Assembly (NCBI RefSeq): GCF_030247195.1
Contig: NC_080671.1
Span: 429,846,539 to 429,910,538 of the forward strand
DNA length: 64,000 bases
From: Topomyia yanbarensis
Lineage: Eukaryota; Arthropoda; Insecta; Diptera; Culicidae
Reading direction: 5' to 3'
The position numbers and the translations under genes were made by a program. The notes under the pieces are model-generated. The model did not search any database and was not told the DNA's origin. It saw only the letters and a program-made list of their open reading frames with translations. Shown here piece by piece: positions 22,501-37,500 of this stretch; within the stretch, counting starts at the first letter, position 1; each line of letters opens with the position of its first letter.

Positions 22501-25500
22501 ATGCGAATGAAGAGTTTGATGAAAGCCAAGAAACGTAGCTACTGGCTCCGGTTCGTTGACGGGCTAACGAGAGAAACATCGATGAGCACTTTTTGAGATA
22601 CGGCCCGGCGCTTACGAAACCGAAACACTGCTTTGAATTCGATTTCGCCATGAAAGTTTTCCCGGATTCCATCCCGTGAACAGAAGATCTATCGCGCCGA
22701 TTCGATGGTGGAGTTCTTATTCGCTCTCTTATCATACAACAAAAAAGCTCCGGGGCCAGACAGAATCAAATTCAACTTGTTGAAGAATCTGCCAAAAGAC
22801 GCTTGTTGAACTTATTTAATAAGTTTCTTGAGAGTGACATTGTCTCACACGGTTGGAGACAAGTGAGAGTCATCGCCATCCAAAAACCAGGAAAACCAAC
22901 CTCCGAGCACAACTCGTATCGACCGATCGAGGTGCTCTCCTATACCCGGAAGCTGTTCGAAAAAATGATCCTGTTTTTAACGGCGATTCGGTCGAAGCAA
23001 ATGGCTTTCTGTCAGATGCACCTTTTGGCTTGCGCAATGTTAGCAAAGAGCAGATGTCATCAGGGTTCTTAGATAATAAAGGGGTCTTTGATTCAGTTTC
23101 TATCAACATTCTTTCAGAGAAGCTGCACCAGCCATGGTTAAGGCAACCTGCTGACGACGGGACTTCTGTTACGGGACCTAAAGCTGTCGATCTACAAGGA
23201 CCATTACAGAATACCTTGGACAATTTGTCTGCTTGGGCTATTAAGCTGGATATCGAATTCTCCACGGAGTAAACTGAGCTAGTTGTATTTTCTAGGAAGC
23301 GTGAACCAGCACAACTACAGCTTCTATTAATGGGTCAAACTATCGCTCAGGTCTTCACAGTAAAATATCAAGGGGTTCGACTCGGGGATGCCACATTGGG
23401 TATCTGAAACAAAAGTGCCAACAAAAGATCAACTTTCATCGTACAACAACCGGAACACGGTGAGGTGCCCCCAGTAGACCTAATTAGGTTGTATCAAACA
23501 ACGATACTATCGGTAATGGAATTTCTGCTTTCGCTTCGCTGCGAACGTACATTTCATCAAACTCGAAAGAATTCAGAATCAAGTCTCGCGTCCAGACGGG
23601 CGTTCTACCGTTAAAAAATTGGTTTAGGGAACTCTCATATCGATTTCTCATTCGATGAGATCTCTTGATCCCGGTGGTGATTGAAAATTTCGAAAGGCTT
23701 ATCGAGCTCAATTTTCAGACCCGTTTCATGTCCCTGTACTTTGACTACACGGCGCAGAATATGAATCCTTCTTCTTACAATCCCAACAGTACCCATTTAC
23801 TACTCATTTAATACTTCTGAATCAACTGTTTTCTTCGACACGTCCATGAAAGACGAGATTCATGGAATTCCGGACCACATATGCACACAAGTGGTTCCAA
23901 ACATTTTTTATAATAAATTTCGAGGAGTCGACGGCTCTAAGATGTTTTATACTGACGGATCAAACCTCGAAGGGTTCAGACCATTACTTCAGTTCGCAGA
24001 ACATTACTTCATCGTTTCGGATAGCATCAGTTCCATTGACGCAAATCGCTCGATGAAACATGGAAAGCAATCTTCGTATTTTTTTGGTGAAATACGGGAC
24101 CTACAGTGTGCTTTAACTGACAAATCTTTCCAGATTACTTTGGTTTGGGTCCCTTGTCATTGCTCCATTCCGGGCAACGAGAAGGCGGACTCTTTAGCTA
24201 AGGTGGGTGCTTTAGAAGGTGACATTTATGAAAGACCAATTTACTTCAACGAATTTTCAGTATCAGAGCATCAGAGAATCCTTGATAGTTGGCCAACTTC
24301 GTGGAGCAATGGAGAACTAGGAAGGTGGCTATATTCGACAGATCCCAAAGTACCGACAAAACCTTGGTTCAAGGTGGTGGATGTGGGTTATGGCTTCATT
24401 CGTGTGATATCCCGACTCGTGTCAAAACCTTACACGCTCGATATACATCTCCGGCGTATTGGGCACGTGGATATAGTGCTATCTGCGCTTGTGGCTACGG
24501 CTATCACGATATCCATCACATTGTCTGGGCGTGTATCGAGTACAGTTCCGGCACCACGGAACATGTTCCTCATCTATCTCTTGCTAAAATCAATAAATAT
24601 AACAATTTACCCCCTCTCTTTCTGTTTTCTTTTCTCAGAAGTCTCCTGTGCTGCTTTGTGGCACCCGCTCGCATCAAAGCTCTATTACTTTTGTGCTTGC
24701 ATAAATCAAGATTGGAGCCGAAACGACATGAAGTTCTGACCCAGCTATTGCAATTGAATTGATTGGATTTTGTTGAAGCAGTGCTACCAAGTACAGCTTC
24801 AATTAAAGGTGAAAAATAAAGTTTTGATATAACTTTGTTGCTATTCACATCCGAGTATTTTGACTCATCAATTGACTGACCGTTATGCCAACCCGTTCAG
24901 AGGACATTTTCACAAAAATTACATCAACGCAACGACCAACACACCAGCTGCTTAGACCCCCATGCCCAACGATCATGGCGAGAGACTCCGTTCAACTGCC
25001 TCCAAAGTTTGCGATCGGGATTGCCAGGCAGATCGTCCGTCAGCAGCTACGATAGTCGTCTCAATCGAACAAACAGAGCCAATCACTGGTAGTATACCTT
25101 TCCCGAACCAGATCCGTCAAACGAAACAATGCCACTCCACACAATCGACATCTGATGGAGACAAGAAACCCTCAAAGCTCAAAAAGGATAGGATGGTTTT
25201 ATTTGTGGGGACTTTAATTTTGTTGTCATTCGTCCCTGAAAGCTCAACAAAATAGTAGTAACGCAAGAGGTATAAACCAATGAAAATTGGAGAAGAGTAA
25301 ATGCTTGAACGTTCCGGCAGTCGCGCTAGTGCACTGAGTGCACACCGCTTCGAAAATCTAGCAAAAATCGTCTTAGGGCACCTGCGGCTGCTCGTTCAGT
25401 AAGCCAATTGCGCGACTTTCGGAGGGTAAAGGGCCGATTTCTTCACCCTCGCTTAGTGCTTAAACCAGGTTTAAACGCACTGGTGAACCTGGTTTAAAAG

Positions 25501-28500
25501 TTGAGCGAGGGTGAAGAAATCGGCTTTAAGTGAAAAAGGAAGTATCAGTTGTTTACTGGTTTCGCGCTCAAGACCAACGGTTTCGTGAGAGACGAACTTG
25601 CTATTTCGCCCCTGAGAGCGGATCCTTTGGCATTGGAATTCTGAAAATGCAAAAGACTGAGCAAAACCAAGTTCTAACCAGAATTGGAACAAAATTTTCT
25701 CTGATAAAGAGATTATAGAAGCACTTAGTAAAACGCGCGGTAATCCTACCCATATGGATAGCATCGGATACCCATTACTTAAGCACTTGCCTTGCCATCT
25801 ACATGCAAGAAGGCGTTATCGTACGGGTACAATTGTATCTGGGAAGGTGGACCACCAGCAGACTCGTGGCAAATCGACCTTTTTTTATTTAGGAGATTAA
25901 TTAGTTTACAAATTCGAAAGATTTGTCTTAAAGCCAACTTTTTCCTAAGCCTATAAATTTGCGGCTTCACCCCTGATAACAAGTTTCGACTACAGAATAC
26001 CGAAGGTCATACACGGCAGTATTGTTGGGATTCCTTCTGTGATTGTCCTGTCTTGGGAGCCTCCAGCTTTACCATTAGTATTCTTGTGGCAGGCATAAAC
26101 AGCCGTGATCCGCATAACAGTCCCATTTGCTATGGGTTTCCTATGCAGGTGGGACTGTTATGCGTATCACGGAAGTAAAGAAGTTACAGGATAGTTTTAG
26201 GACCATGATCAAAAGAAGATCCCACGTTCGATTGTCAAATAAACACTAGAATGAGTACTTTAGTAATTCGTTCTAAACTTACACTTTATCAATACTAATA
26301 AATAAATAATGAGAATAAATTGCGGAAGCTTGGTAAAGTGGAGGATTAAACGGAACAGAAGCTAAATACAATTTTCGTGTTCTGACAACACTTGAAAACT
26401 GACACCCAATTGATAACAAACCACACACATAACACACTCAACGAAGCACTAAACTAAAACATAATCTCAAATGCAGCCAGAATAACCATTACCTCGACGC
26501 TACGACACAGACACATCACGCAGCAATCTACTTACCCCCGAGAGTGCACCAATGGGCGAAAGTGACAGATTTTCCACAGTCGCCCGTAGCTCGTCCACGC
26601 TGGCAGAGATCGGGGCCGCCCCATTATTCAGTGGTTTGATCTCAACGTGAATCTTTCGTTCCCCTCGTTCGTCCTCACTATCACTGTCCGAGCTGGAGTA
26701 GAAGTTATCTGAAAAAAAATATTTAAAAATGGTTGGAAGCAAAATTTAAACTTGATTTCATTTTTTCCATCTTACTACTTTTCTCCGTGATGGTGCCACT
26801 ATCCCACGTGGCATCACGTGGTTGTATGCTATACCCGTCCTCATCCACCTCGGGTGTTGCCGTCGGCGCGACGTTGCCCGTGCTGACCGCAGACGTGGTC
26901 TGTAAATTGCTAGCGGCGTCTGCCATTTTCACAGCATCGTCTTTTTCCTCGCTGCGGAACAGGAGGATGAGCATGAATATTATACTAGACAGAGTTTCAA
27001 ACCGAACCAAAGTGTCGTCGGTGTAGTAAGGTGGTGTAATCAAATACTTACGCGTCGGAGATTTTCTCATCTTTGGCACTGGCATTTTCTACCGAATCTT
27101 TTTTCTTTTTGGTCTTCTTCGATTTGGCCTTCTCTCGGCGACTCCGCAAAAAGCCGGAAACTGTTGACGTATGCACCAGACCGAGTTGATTGCAGGGTTG
27201 GACAGATAACAGACAGCGGCGAAAGAAGAATAAAACGAAATTAATCTACTGTGATTAGCTTGGGCGGGGATGAGATTCGGTTGTGTTCCTTCCTCGGGTA
27301 GAAAAAGAAGGAATTTGTACGTCCAACTGAAAATCGGTGATGAATCTAACTGAAGAGGTGAAAAATTAGAATAAAATCCTCAAGCGGTTAATTACCAATT
27401 AGTGAAACCAAAATCAATAAGTTAATGTAAGAGAGAGAAAATAAAACCATCACAATTCAGAGCAACTTACTTAGTAAGGTGAAATCATACTGGGTGTGTG
27501 GGTCCAAAGATATCAAACAAATGCCAACCAAATGAAACAGAAAACGGAAGAAAAGCGCACGTCGCTGCTAGCTAGCAACAAGCATTAACATTGGTGTCTC
27601 CCCAGCCACGAAGAAGCAGCAAACTAGCTACCTACCTATCTATCTACTGGCACCCATACCATAAGTTTGGGTTGGTTTTCTAAAAAAAACTACAAACAAC
27701 ACAAACCACATCGTGAAACTTACCATGAAAGAATGGTCTACACTATACTACAAAAAAGCTACGTTTCTATCTGAAAACTAAATTGCTACGATGGGGAAAA
27801 TGTGTTTGACAATTGTGTTTGGTGTTTTTGAGTTGTTTGGGCTCGTAAAAGCAATGAGAAATTCCAACTGGTTTACAGGGTAACAGTACGGTAACAGACA
27901 GTCTATATAGAAATAGTGGAAGTGTGAGTGGTTCCACGAAACAATCAACCGTGTGACAAGTGCGTTTTTCCAGTACAAAAATCGAAAACTTCAAATTTAA
28001 AAAATGGAAAACTCAATTGCAGAATTGATTTCTGAGGGAATATTTGAGCGTTCGTCACTATCAGAAGATCACCGGCTGTTTCAACAGATTTAATCGTATT
28101 TATCTAATTTATGCATGTCCACCAATCCACGCAGCCAAGTCGATGACAGAGCATACCAAAAAGTTGATCTGATTTAACTAAATAATCACAATAAGAATCA
28201 CTAACAAAAATTTTCGAATTTAGGTTATACAGCGTTGTTGAATTATAAATGCAAAGGAATAAAGATTTTTAGTAAATTTTCTAATTATGCAACCTTCCGT
28301 TTTACTTCTACTGAATATGGTCGTGTCACAAAGCTTTGAATGCGATTTAAATAACGACAAATATGGTAAGAGTTTCCAAAGCATCTAACAGAGATACAAA
28401 GTTTGACGGTCGATTAAACTCAACTAAAACCATCGGACAGTGGATTAACCACTGCATTGTACTGATGATAACCGAAATATTTGACATCAGACGTGGCTAG

Positions 28501-31500
28501 TTAGTTTGTTGTACTTCGTTGGACGTAGCCAAATTTTGAAAGTTTTGACAATGATACGGACTGTTCCCCACCAACACGGCTGAAATTGGCTTAAGCATGC
28601 TGTTTTCTCTAGCGTCGAAAACAACCAACCACTCGAGAGATTACAACATACTGTGGAATATGACAGTACATAGTGCAACGTTTATATGTAAATACCCGTG
28701 TATGGATTTGAACGAATCTGTTTTTTTTTCGGAGAGGAAAACTTTATCATGTTAGAATAGAAAACAGACGGAAGCACTAAGCCCAGCATCAGCATCTGAG
28801 CGAGTAAGAAGGTATGCACAGCAAACAACGACGACCGCTCGCATAATTTACACAAACAACGAAAAGTCTGTTGGGTGCAGTAGAAGACAAAGTTTTTCGA
28901 CATTGAAAGCAAGCAGCAACCATTTTGCTGTTCAAGAGCTTATGCCTAATATTTAAAAAATATGAATAATTAATAATTCACGCTGAAAAATAAACCCACT
29001 ACGTCGTTTGGCGGGGCTAAGGAGAATAGTCGTATTTTATACACGATTTTCTGTTATCATTTTCACTAAAATTTTACGGAAATATTTCCCATTTTTCTTT
29101 TATTTGGCTTGAAATGATTTTCAACTAAATTCGAAGGTGACTAAAGGGACTTAAAATGTTTAGCCACGGTCGGAGTGTTATGGGCTTTACCCTTTCTCTG
29201 GTTAGCGAATCACTATGGAAATGGATATTTATTTCTTCACAGACCGTGGAATTGAGGATTTTGGGCATGTCCCAGGTTAAGCTATTCTGATTCGCTGATG
29301 GTGATTATAATACAACGTATTTGGACTCTTCCGGATATTGCACAAAAATGGCAAAAGACAGCATTTCGGGTTCTCTGAACGATAAATTAATTTCCAGTAT
29401 GAACGCACAGCCCATCGTCACAGTTCAGTTGTGGAAATGGACAATAAATACTGCTGTTCCAGCAATCAACCGCGATTTGTTTCGTTTCATGGAATCGTAC
29501 GCGTTGTTGGAATACACATGTAGATGATCAGTACCCTTGTTGATAAATAACGGATCGTTGCTTAAATATCTGGTCTATCCTAGATCGTTCTTGTAGCAGT
29601 TTGCTGAACTAGACACACTCCGTCGACTGTATTAACCCTTTCATGGCCAACTTTTTTCTAGTACACCTAGGGTTTCAAAACTATTTTTCCTTGAACACGG
29701 TGGTATCGAGAAACACGAAAAGCCTTTTTTCATAAAGAAAGGTGCTTCCCTCGCAGTGCTAGAAGCCGCTCAATTTTTATCTTCCAATGCTTAATACAAT
29801 TCTCCTAGAATATTTACAATAGTCCAATTAGGTGGAAAACGTTGGCTACGGCTACGTCTAAATTGATAAGTTTTATCAGTTTTATCAGTTTTCAATAATA
29901 TTGCAACATAACGAAGATATATGAAAAATTCATTTTCTGGGGCCCTATTCTCACAGTCACGTCACCTAGTGACTAGAAGAAAATTTCCTTCTAGTCACTA
30001 AGTGACGTGACTGTGAGAATAGGGCCCCTGATGTCAACGCAAACTGTCCCTGGCAGCACTGCTCCATCAGAATCCAATCAGAATAATTGCAATAACTTCA
30101 GTTCTATAGCTGATCCTTGAACCTGTTAATACTCAAATGAAAGGCAATAGTCACATTTATTGGACTTACTGGTTTTTGTGAGCAAATCTTGCCTCATTCA
30201 ACAGCTATAGCTGCTTAAAAACGTTGTTGTCCACAAACAACATGGGCATGAATGGGTTAAGAAGCGGCACGCCACAATTCTGCAATCAAGTATGTGACGT
30301 TTCTTGAACCCATTTGACTAATCCCGTTTTCAATTTATTCCGATCACCTTATGTATTATTGATTCATTTTAGTTAGGCGATTTCGACTGTCAAAAAGGCA
30401 ACACAACCTGCATCCTCAGCATTATTTTTATTGAATTCTTGCATGGGTCTGTTACCTGTGTGTCTAACGTTTGGAATCAGTGATGCTGAACAATCTTGCG
30501 CTAATTTACCATCGCAATTCGGTCCTTCGAAAGCCATTGTTGGGATTGTATGCGTCTACGGGAACGTGAATATCCAAGTTTCTCTAAGTGTTCTTCAGAA
30601 TATTTCTCCGTGTAAAATATCATATCCCAAACTTCAAGCTGAGACCAGTTTGAGTGACCTTCGGTGTTTGCCGTTGGTGGTTGAGCGAAATTATATGATT
30701 CGAACTTCATCTTCGTCGTACAGATACGGTCACTAATCGACCACGACCATTGTCAACTTAATACTTTGCAGGTATATTGGAAATAGGACGATTTGTTCTG
30801 ATTTCATCAGTGTTTAACCTATCCAAACACATTAACCGTTCGCTTCGGATTACGGTGGTCAGCTTTTTTCGTTCGCGTACCGTATCACTTATTTTTGTTG
30901 GGCGAGTCGTCAACAGTTCAGTGACTCACTTTGGTTATTCAACTATTTTTTCCGCTCTTATTATGTTGCAAATAAGTAGCAGTCTTCATTTTATTATTTT
31001 CAAAGTTTTGTCGTATGCATTGTTAAATGTTCGTTGTTTTGATGGTATTGTAAGAGAGGACGTATCCGCCGGGTAATGCCAATTGGACTGACTTTGCTTT
31101 GGACTGAGCAGGCTAATATCTATGTTTTTGGTGCTTGTTTGAATAACTAAGGAATTAATCCACGGGGCATTAGGTGTGCGTGGGGAAGACGCATGGTCTT
31201 GTTTGAGTGGAGCGATGACTTCAGTCATGTATGAGGGTTGAGAATTGATCATTCGCGAGAGGGATCGAAGGCCAGTTATTGATTTTCCTCAGTCATATCA
31301 CCACGAAGAAATTTTGTCATATCTCTGACACGAAAACGATCGATATTGTTTAGTTGTGGCCCCAGCTCGTTTCCACTTTTTTCTGTATGCCTTTCTCATA
31401 TAAAGAAAGGCTATGCAATCACTCTAAAAATCGACTTTTTAATCGAGTGTCATATACCATCTGATTTAGTTCGTCGAGATCGAAAAATATTTGTGTTTGT

Positions 31501-34500
31501 ATGTATGTGTGTATCATTTAAACTCACACAAGTTTCTCAGAGATGGCTAAACCGACTTACACAAACTTAGTTTCAAATGAAAGGGATAACGCTCCCATAA
31601 GCTAATTTTTAGTTGATCCGACTTCCGGTTCCTCAGTTACGGGTTGAAGAGTTCGGTCACTTAGCAAATTTCCATATAAACTGGTAACACCGAATGATGT
31701 AAAATATATTAAAATTGGTGCAAAATTACATGGTCAAGATCACTAATGATCAATCAAAGTAGCTTTGATCACATTGGCCACCTGTGACGGTTCTTGATGA
31801 CCCCGGGGAACTCGCCAAGTTCCTAAGCTAATGTCACACCTATTTCCCAGCGTAGTCTTGACCGATTTTTACAAACTTGATTTCAAATATAAGATACAGC
31901 AATCCCATTGACTGCTATTAAATTTCATTCGTTTCTGAATTTTGGTTCCGGAGTTAAAGGTTGGTCATATACACATAAACACACTTTTGCCGAGTTCTAA
32001 GAAGTGAGTCGAATGGTATAAGAGTTTCGATCTTCCGGGCCTCTGTTACGAAGTCGATTTTTAGAGTGATTGCAGTACTTTTCTGTAGGAGAAAGACAAA
32101 ACAGTTCATATCGGATATTCATGTGTGATCGGATTCTTTGACTCATAACTCCGGGACCAAGAATTTAGTTTTGTATCCCCTTGGCTATTGTCGGACATAC
32201 TGTTTTTCCAAAATTCAAAAATAATAATTTGTTTTTTATTAGAAAAAAAGTTGCAAGTTTTGTAACAATGCAATCCTGAAAAAAAGGTTAATGTCAGACG
32301 ATAGCAGTGCGTTTTTTCTATCTTTTCAGAAGATGTTCCAAGTACATGGGCCGCACCAAATTTTACAACCATTAAAACACCATAAAATGGTCTCAAAACC
32401 CATAAATACATCAGAATATGTTTTTTTAAATGGGATCTTCCGGACCATGGTGATGGTGTTTTCATAGGTTGAACCCATTCCAAACACTATCAAAACACCA
32501 TGCAGTGGAAGTGAATTTGGACCATGATCATGGGGCCATTATGGACTCTTCGTTTGCTCGGGTTGCCAACTAATATATAATAAAATAGATTTTTTGAAAA
32601 AACATCTGTAGAGATCTCCCGTAAGTGCAAAAATGCAAACAATAAATTTCAATGTCAATTGTAGTTCATGATTTTTAGATTACGAAAGTTAAACAAATAC
32701 CAATTTACTTTTTCCCTTTTAGATTTGAGCTTCTTGATTGTGAGCATTACAACATTCCTAATGTGATGAAACCGCAAAAAGTCGACATCCCACTTTGGTA
32801 AATGCCACATTCATATTCTCTTCCAGTAAACATTCACTTTCGCCAAATCTTGCCATCCTTGAAATCAATCGATATTATGGTGATTATTAAGGCGCATATC
32901 GTTTTGTGATTGACTCATGACTGTTGCCTTACTAAACGTTTTGTGCACTTGTTTATTATGACCGACTCGAGGAGATGTAGAAAATGAACTAGCACATTTG
33001 AAGTAATAATAACACTCACCGACTTTTTATAAAAAGAAGTCGGAATTATGCTTGAAGAACTAAAAAGGATACCCCTTCTTTAGATAGTTCAGGTCGTAAA
33101 AATTGGATCATCCATCTCGGAATCTTGTTACACTCTGCCCAGAGTTCCACACGGCAGCAACTTGGGACCGGTTATGTTTTCAATCTTCATTAATGATATA
33201 GCTTTACTACTGCTGAAGATACAAAATTATTCAAGGTCATTAACAACACGCTGGACTGCTTGGAGCTTTAGCGTATCCTGAACATTTTCGTTGGATGGAG
33301 TTCGTCGAATTTGTTGACGCTAAGCATAAACCAGTGCAACTCTATATTTTACCATCGGAAATTAAACCCAATCGCCTTCAACTATTCTATCTCGAAATGC
33401 TCTCGCACACGCGTACTTCACATCAACGATCTAGGAGTTATCCTTAACAGCAAACTCACTTCGAAGTTTCACTACGATAGCATCATTGTCAAAACTAACC
33501 GTTAGCTATGAATTCCGTGACCCGTTGTATCTAAGATCGCTGTATTGCTCTCTTGTGCACTCTGGTATCGAAACTAACGCTTTCATATATGGTGTCCTTT
33601 CCACGCAAACGGGAATGCAGGGATTTCCGTTATCCCCCGTGGAAAGATCCGCCGAATCTACCGCTTAATTCCGTTATCTCAAATGATTAATGGATAGATT
33701 AAATTGCTTTTGGACAGCGTTGAAATGCAAATAATTTTATCCTCGCTAAATACTTTGCTATTTTTCTCCCTAAAAAACCAAAAAAGTGAAGTAAAATTTG
33801 AAAAATCAATATTTACTTCACTAAGGAGAAAATTAGGTAACACCAAATTTGCGCATAAAGGGCCCAAAATTTATAGCTAGTTTAATTATGGAATTTGCGT
33901 TTCGACTTCGTCTCATCAGAATCCGACACTATATAGTGTTAAAAAAATTGGCAAGACGGGCACCGCGTTTGTTCTCAGAGGAGAATAAGCGCAATCGTGT
34001 AGTGATTAAAAAACGTTTTTCCATCGCAATCCTGCCGAATTCCTTTGTCGATATGTCGCTGCGGACGAAACCTGGGTACGCTACTACATTCCAGAGACGA
34101 AGAGACAGGTTTGGCCGACGATGGTTAACTTCCAAAATGTTATTTTTTGGACGGGATAATTTTTTTTGGAAAAAACGGTTGCAAAAGTGTGTAGAGCAGA
34201 AAAGAGATTATGCTGAGAAATAAAAAAAAAGTTCAAAAAACAGTGTTTTTCCATCTTTTTCTAAGGATTTATTGAACGACCCTCGTAACTGCTTTTCTTG
34301 CGGGAGACCACGCTTGGCTAGGAGTTTTCTGAGGAACACCATATCTCCATTTTTGGAGCTAGAGTTAATCCGGCAGTAGTTTAGTCCTGTGACTAAGTTA
34401 GCGTCGGATTCTGATGAGACGAAGTTGAAAATCAAATTTCATAACTAATCTCGCTAAATAGTTGCCACTATACCTTTAATGTTATGTCAGCCAGCTAGTT

Positions 34501-37500
34501 TCATTAATCGCTGCCTATTGGCGAAGGAACTGAATTTTCGCAATGAACAAGAAGCCTCACTTTCCCCTAAGGAACAAGCGAACAGCACTTAACCGATTTG
34601 TATATTCTCCTTCACTTGATAACAGCTGCTCGGAAAGGAAGGGTTCGATTACTATGCTAAAGCTGTAGGCGGACGACACGCGTGGCTAAATTGAATTGGA
34701 AACCCGAGAGGAGCCATTCCAGTTCGAGCAACACAGATTAGGGTGCAATTTATCCGAGAGCGAATTTGAGCCTTCTGTTCTCTGCTGCCGCTGTTTTGTA
34801 AGGTGAATGCAATTTTCCAAGCAAAATCAATCATTTTTGAAGGGCTTCTTCTTTAATTTTTTTTTATAGTAAGGAAGTATGAAGGAAGTAGGGCTTAGGA
34901 AATTTTGCATCGTTGTGAACATAGCATAGCTTTCAAATATATATTTTTTGGACAAAATAATTTCCCTTAGAGTGCGACGGAATGCGGACGTGGTGACAAG
35001 GAACGAAATAGTGCGAACTGAAAGCGCCATTGCTTTAATGATGGCTTATGTCAGCCACGACAATATCTAGAGTGTCTCCGTTTTTGGAGCTAGCGTAAAT
35101 CCGACGCTAGCTTAGTCCTGGCTCTAAGCATATGTCGGGTTCTGATGACGCGAAGTCGACCTGCAAATACCATAACTAATTTATGTTACTTTACGTTCTT
35201 GCTTGCTCCCCAAACGTCATATGTCACAAAACCAGGGTGACCAACCCTACGGATGTTTCCGTAGATCTATGGATTTTTGTCCTTTCTACGGATTAACTCG
35301 TGGAATCTACGGAATTTTCGTAACTTCGATTTTTTTTATTGAATTTCAATCATGTACGCCCATTAATTGTTGCTCTTCTTTCCACTTAATATTAGTTCAC
35401 TTTTCATGTCATTCCTGAGCACTGACATCATCTAGACGTACACGGCTATTACAGTTATCTTTGCTCGATTGGGTTCCGAAACCAATAGAACCGAAATCGG
35501 TTGATGCATTAGTGCAGAAATGAACGAGAGTACCGAATAATATTTGAGTCAATATTTGTTTCGAATAGTCATTTAACTGGTATTCATTCTAGCACATTTA
35601 AATCAAACAGTTCGAAAAATTTCTCTCGCCATGACAAATGTGGAATGCTGTTGCGACCCATTTCGAACCTATAGTATCTTCTGGTTGCAAGCTTGAATAA
35701 TTTCTTCATTGTCAAGAAAATACATTAAATATCGAATCCTAAAAGTGAACTTCATTGAATTCTTTAACGTTGCAATGACCCATCAAATCAAACCGAACCA
35801 AAATTACACAAGCCACGCTATGCACCCATCAAGGACACATGCCAGCACTATAATCAGACGGTACATCTTGCGCAGAAGATGCCCAGTTGAACGCATCACT
35901 AAAAACAGCGTTCAGCACCCCCATACCAAAAGACAGCTGCATCCGCGAGGAAGCCAATGGCGAGTTTATGATCCTAAAAAGTGACAGTGTAGTGCAGACC
36001 GAAACTATGAAATGGTATTTTAGAAGACAGTAGGGGAAAGTGAGGCAATATGAGCACCCTAAGGTTGAAGGCAAATATATCTGCAGCAAAACATACAAAT
36101 AATCCCAAATTTCCCTCTATTGGTAGACTACAACATATTCTTCACATGCAGTTTAATAAACGTGCTGAAGAAAATTCAAAATCTTTGAAAATAATCGTTG
36201 TTTGTAATGAACGATTTTTGGCTTGGTAAGAACCTTGTGAGGTAATATGAGCAATCTTAAGGGGCAATATGATCATGTCCCAAAAGATTATATTTGAATA
36301 TATTAAAATTTATTTCACTTATAATTAATAAGAATCATATTTTCCATTGATTGACATTTAGTTGCCAATGAAATTCATCTTATAGTTTTTTAAAAGCATT
36401 TTCGGTACTATTAAATACAAATGTCTATTTTGTTCTAATAATATATTTGCGAATAATTTTCTCGAGCAAATATTATTATTCATCGTTCATCGTAGTAACT
36501 TCAGGTATAAAACGTTTACATAAGAATAACTTTTCGGGATTTAATGCATAATCATTTTGCCCCATGCAGTAAAGCAACTTTCGCAGATTTTTGTGAAAAC
36601 TATAAAGTCTCGTTAAATAATTTTTATGCTTCAAATAGTTAGAAAGACGTTAAATGTTACGAAGATGCATACATTTTTCAATTACCGCGCACTTAGGTCA
36701 TGCAAATGCTTATTTCATATAGCTTGAATCTTATATCATTTTCAGTTCTTTGACATCCCGTCAGATTATTGATTTTTTTGTGATTTAAGATTTGTTTTAT
36801 GCCGCAATTGAAGTATTACATCATCTAATGGTGATTGATGGAGCATTCGTGCAAACAAAAAAATCGAAAATTGTCCATAAATTCTTGGAAAATGGGGGTG
36901 CTCAACTCGCCCCACATGGCGATATTGCCTCACTTTCCCCTACATTGACGAAGCATGTGAAATAAATACTGGGATACTTGGTGCAACTAGAAAATCTTCA
37001 AATTTGATCGATAGTGGAACCTGGGGCTATTAAGACAGTGGGGGTAATTCGAACCCCCTCGATTTCTCAGACAATAGCAAGACTTTCTAACTATCGTACA
37101 TATTCGTGAAACCGCTATCCTGAAACATTAATTTTGAGAGCTGAAGTTGATTCTTTGTTCTTTGTGGAAAGGAGATACAACGTGTTTCGTTGTTTTGCCA
37201 TTCTCAAAACAAAAATCATTATAATGGAAAAACCGTGATTAAAGCAACAAATAAAAGTGAAAAAATAAAAGGTAAGTGTTTTGGATAGCTTGAGGCTCCT
37301 ATTTTATGGAATGATTTTTGTTTGGGTGAAAACAGAGATGTTTTCGAGACGCTCACCACTTTTGTGCGATATGAGCGAACGGGGCTATTCGGACCCCTAT
37401 TCCGTACACCACCGTTCAGCGGCTTGCGGCTGAGCGCACCATCGCACACGTCACAGCAAAGAAAATACATGGGCAGCCAATCGACAGCTGTGACATACCA

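Noticed and set aside
32106..32483. 125-codon minus frame
   Set aside because: Low-information frame in ACCAT-rich repetitive intron DNA, with no motif and no splice-compatible context in FCHo.
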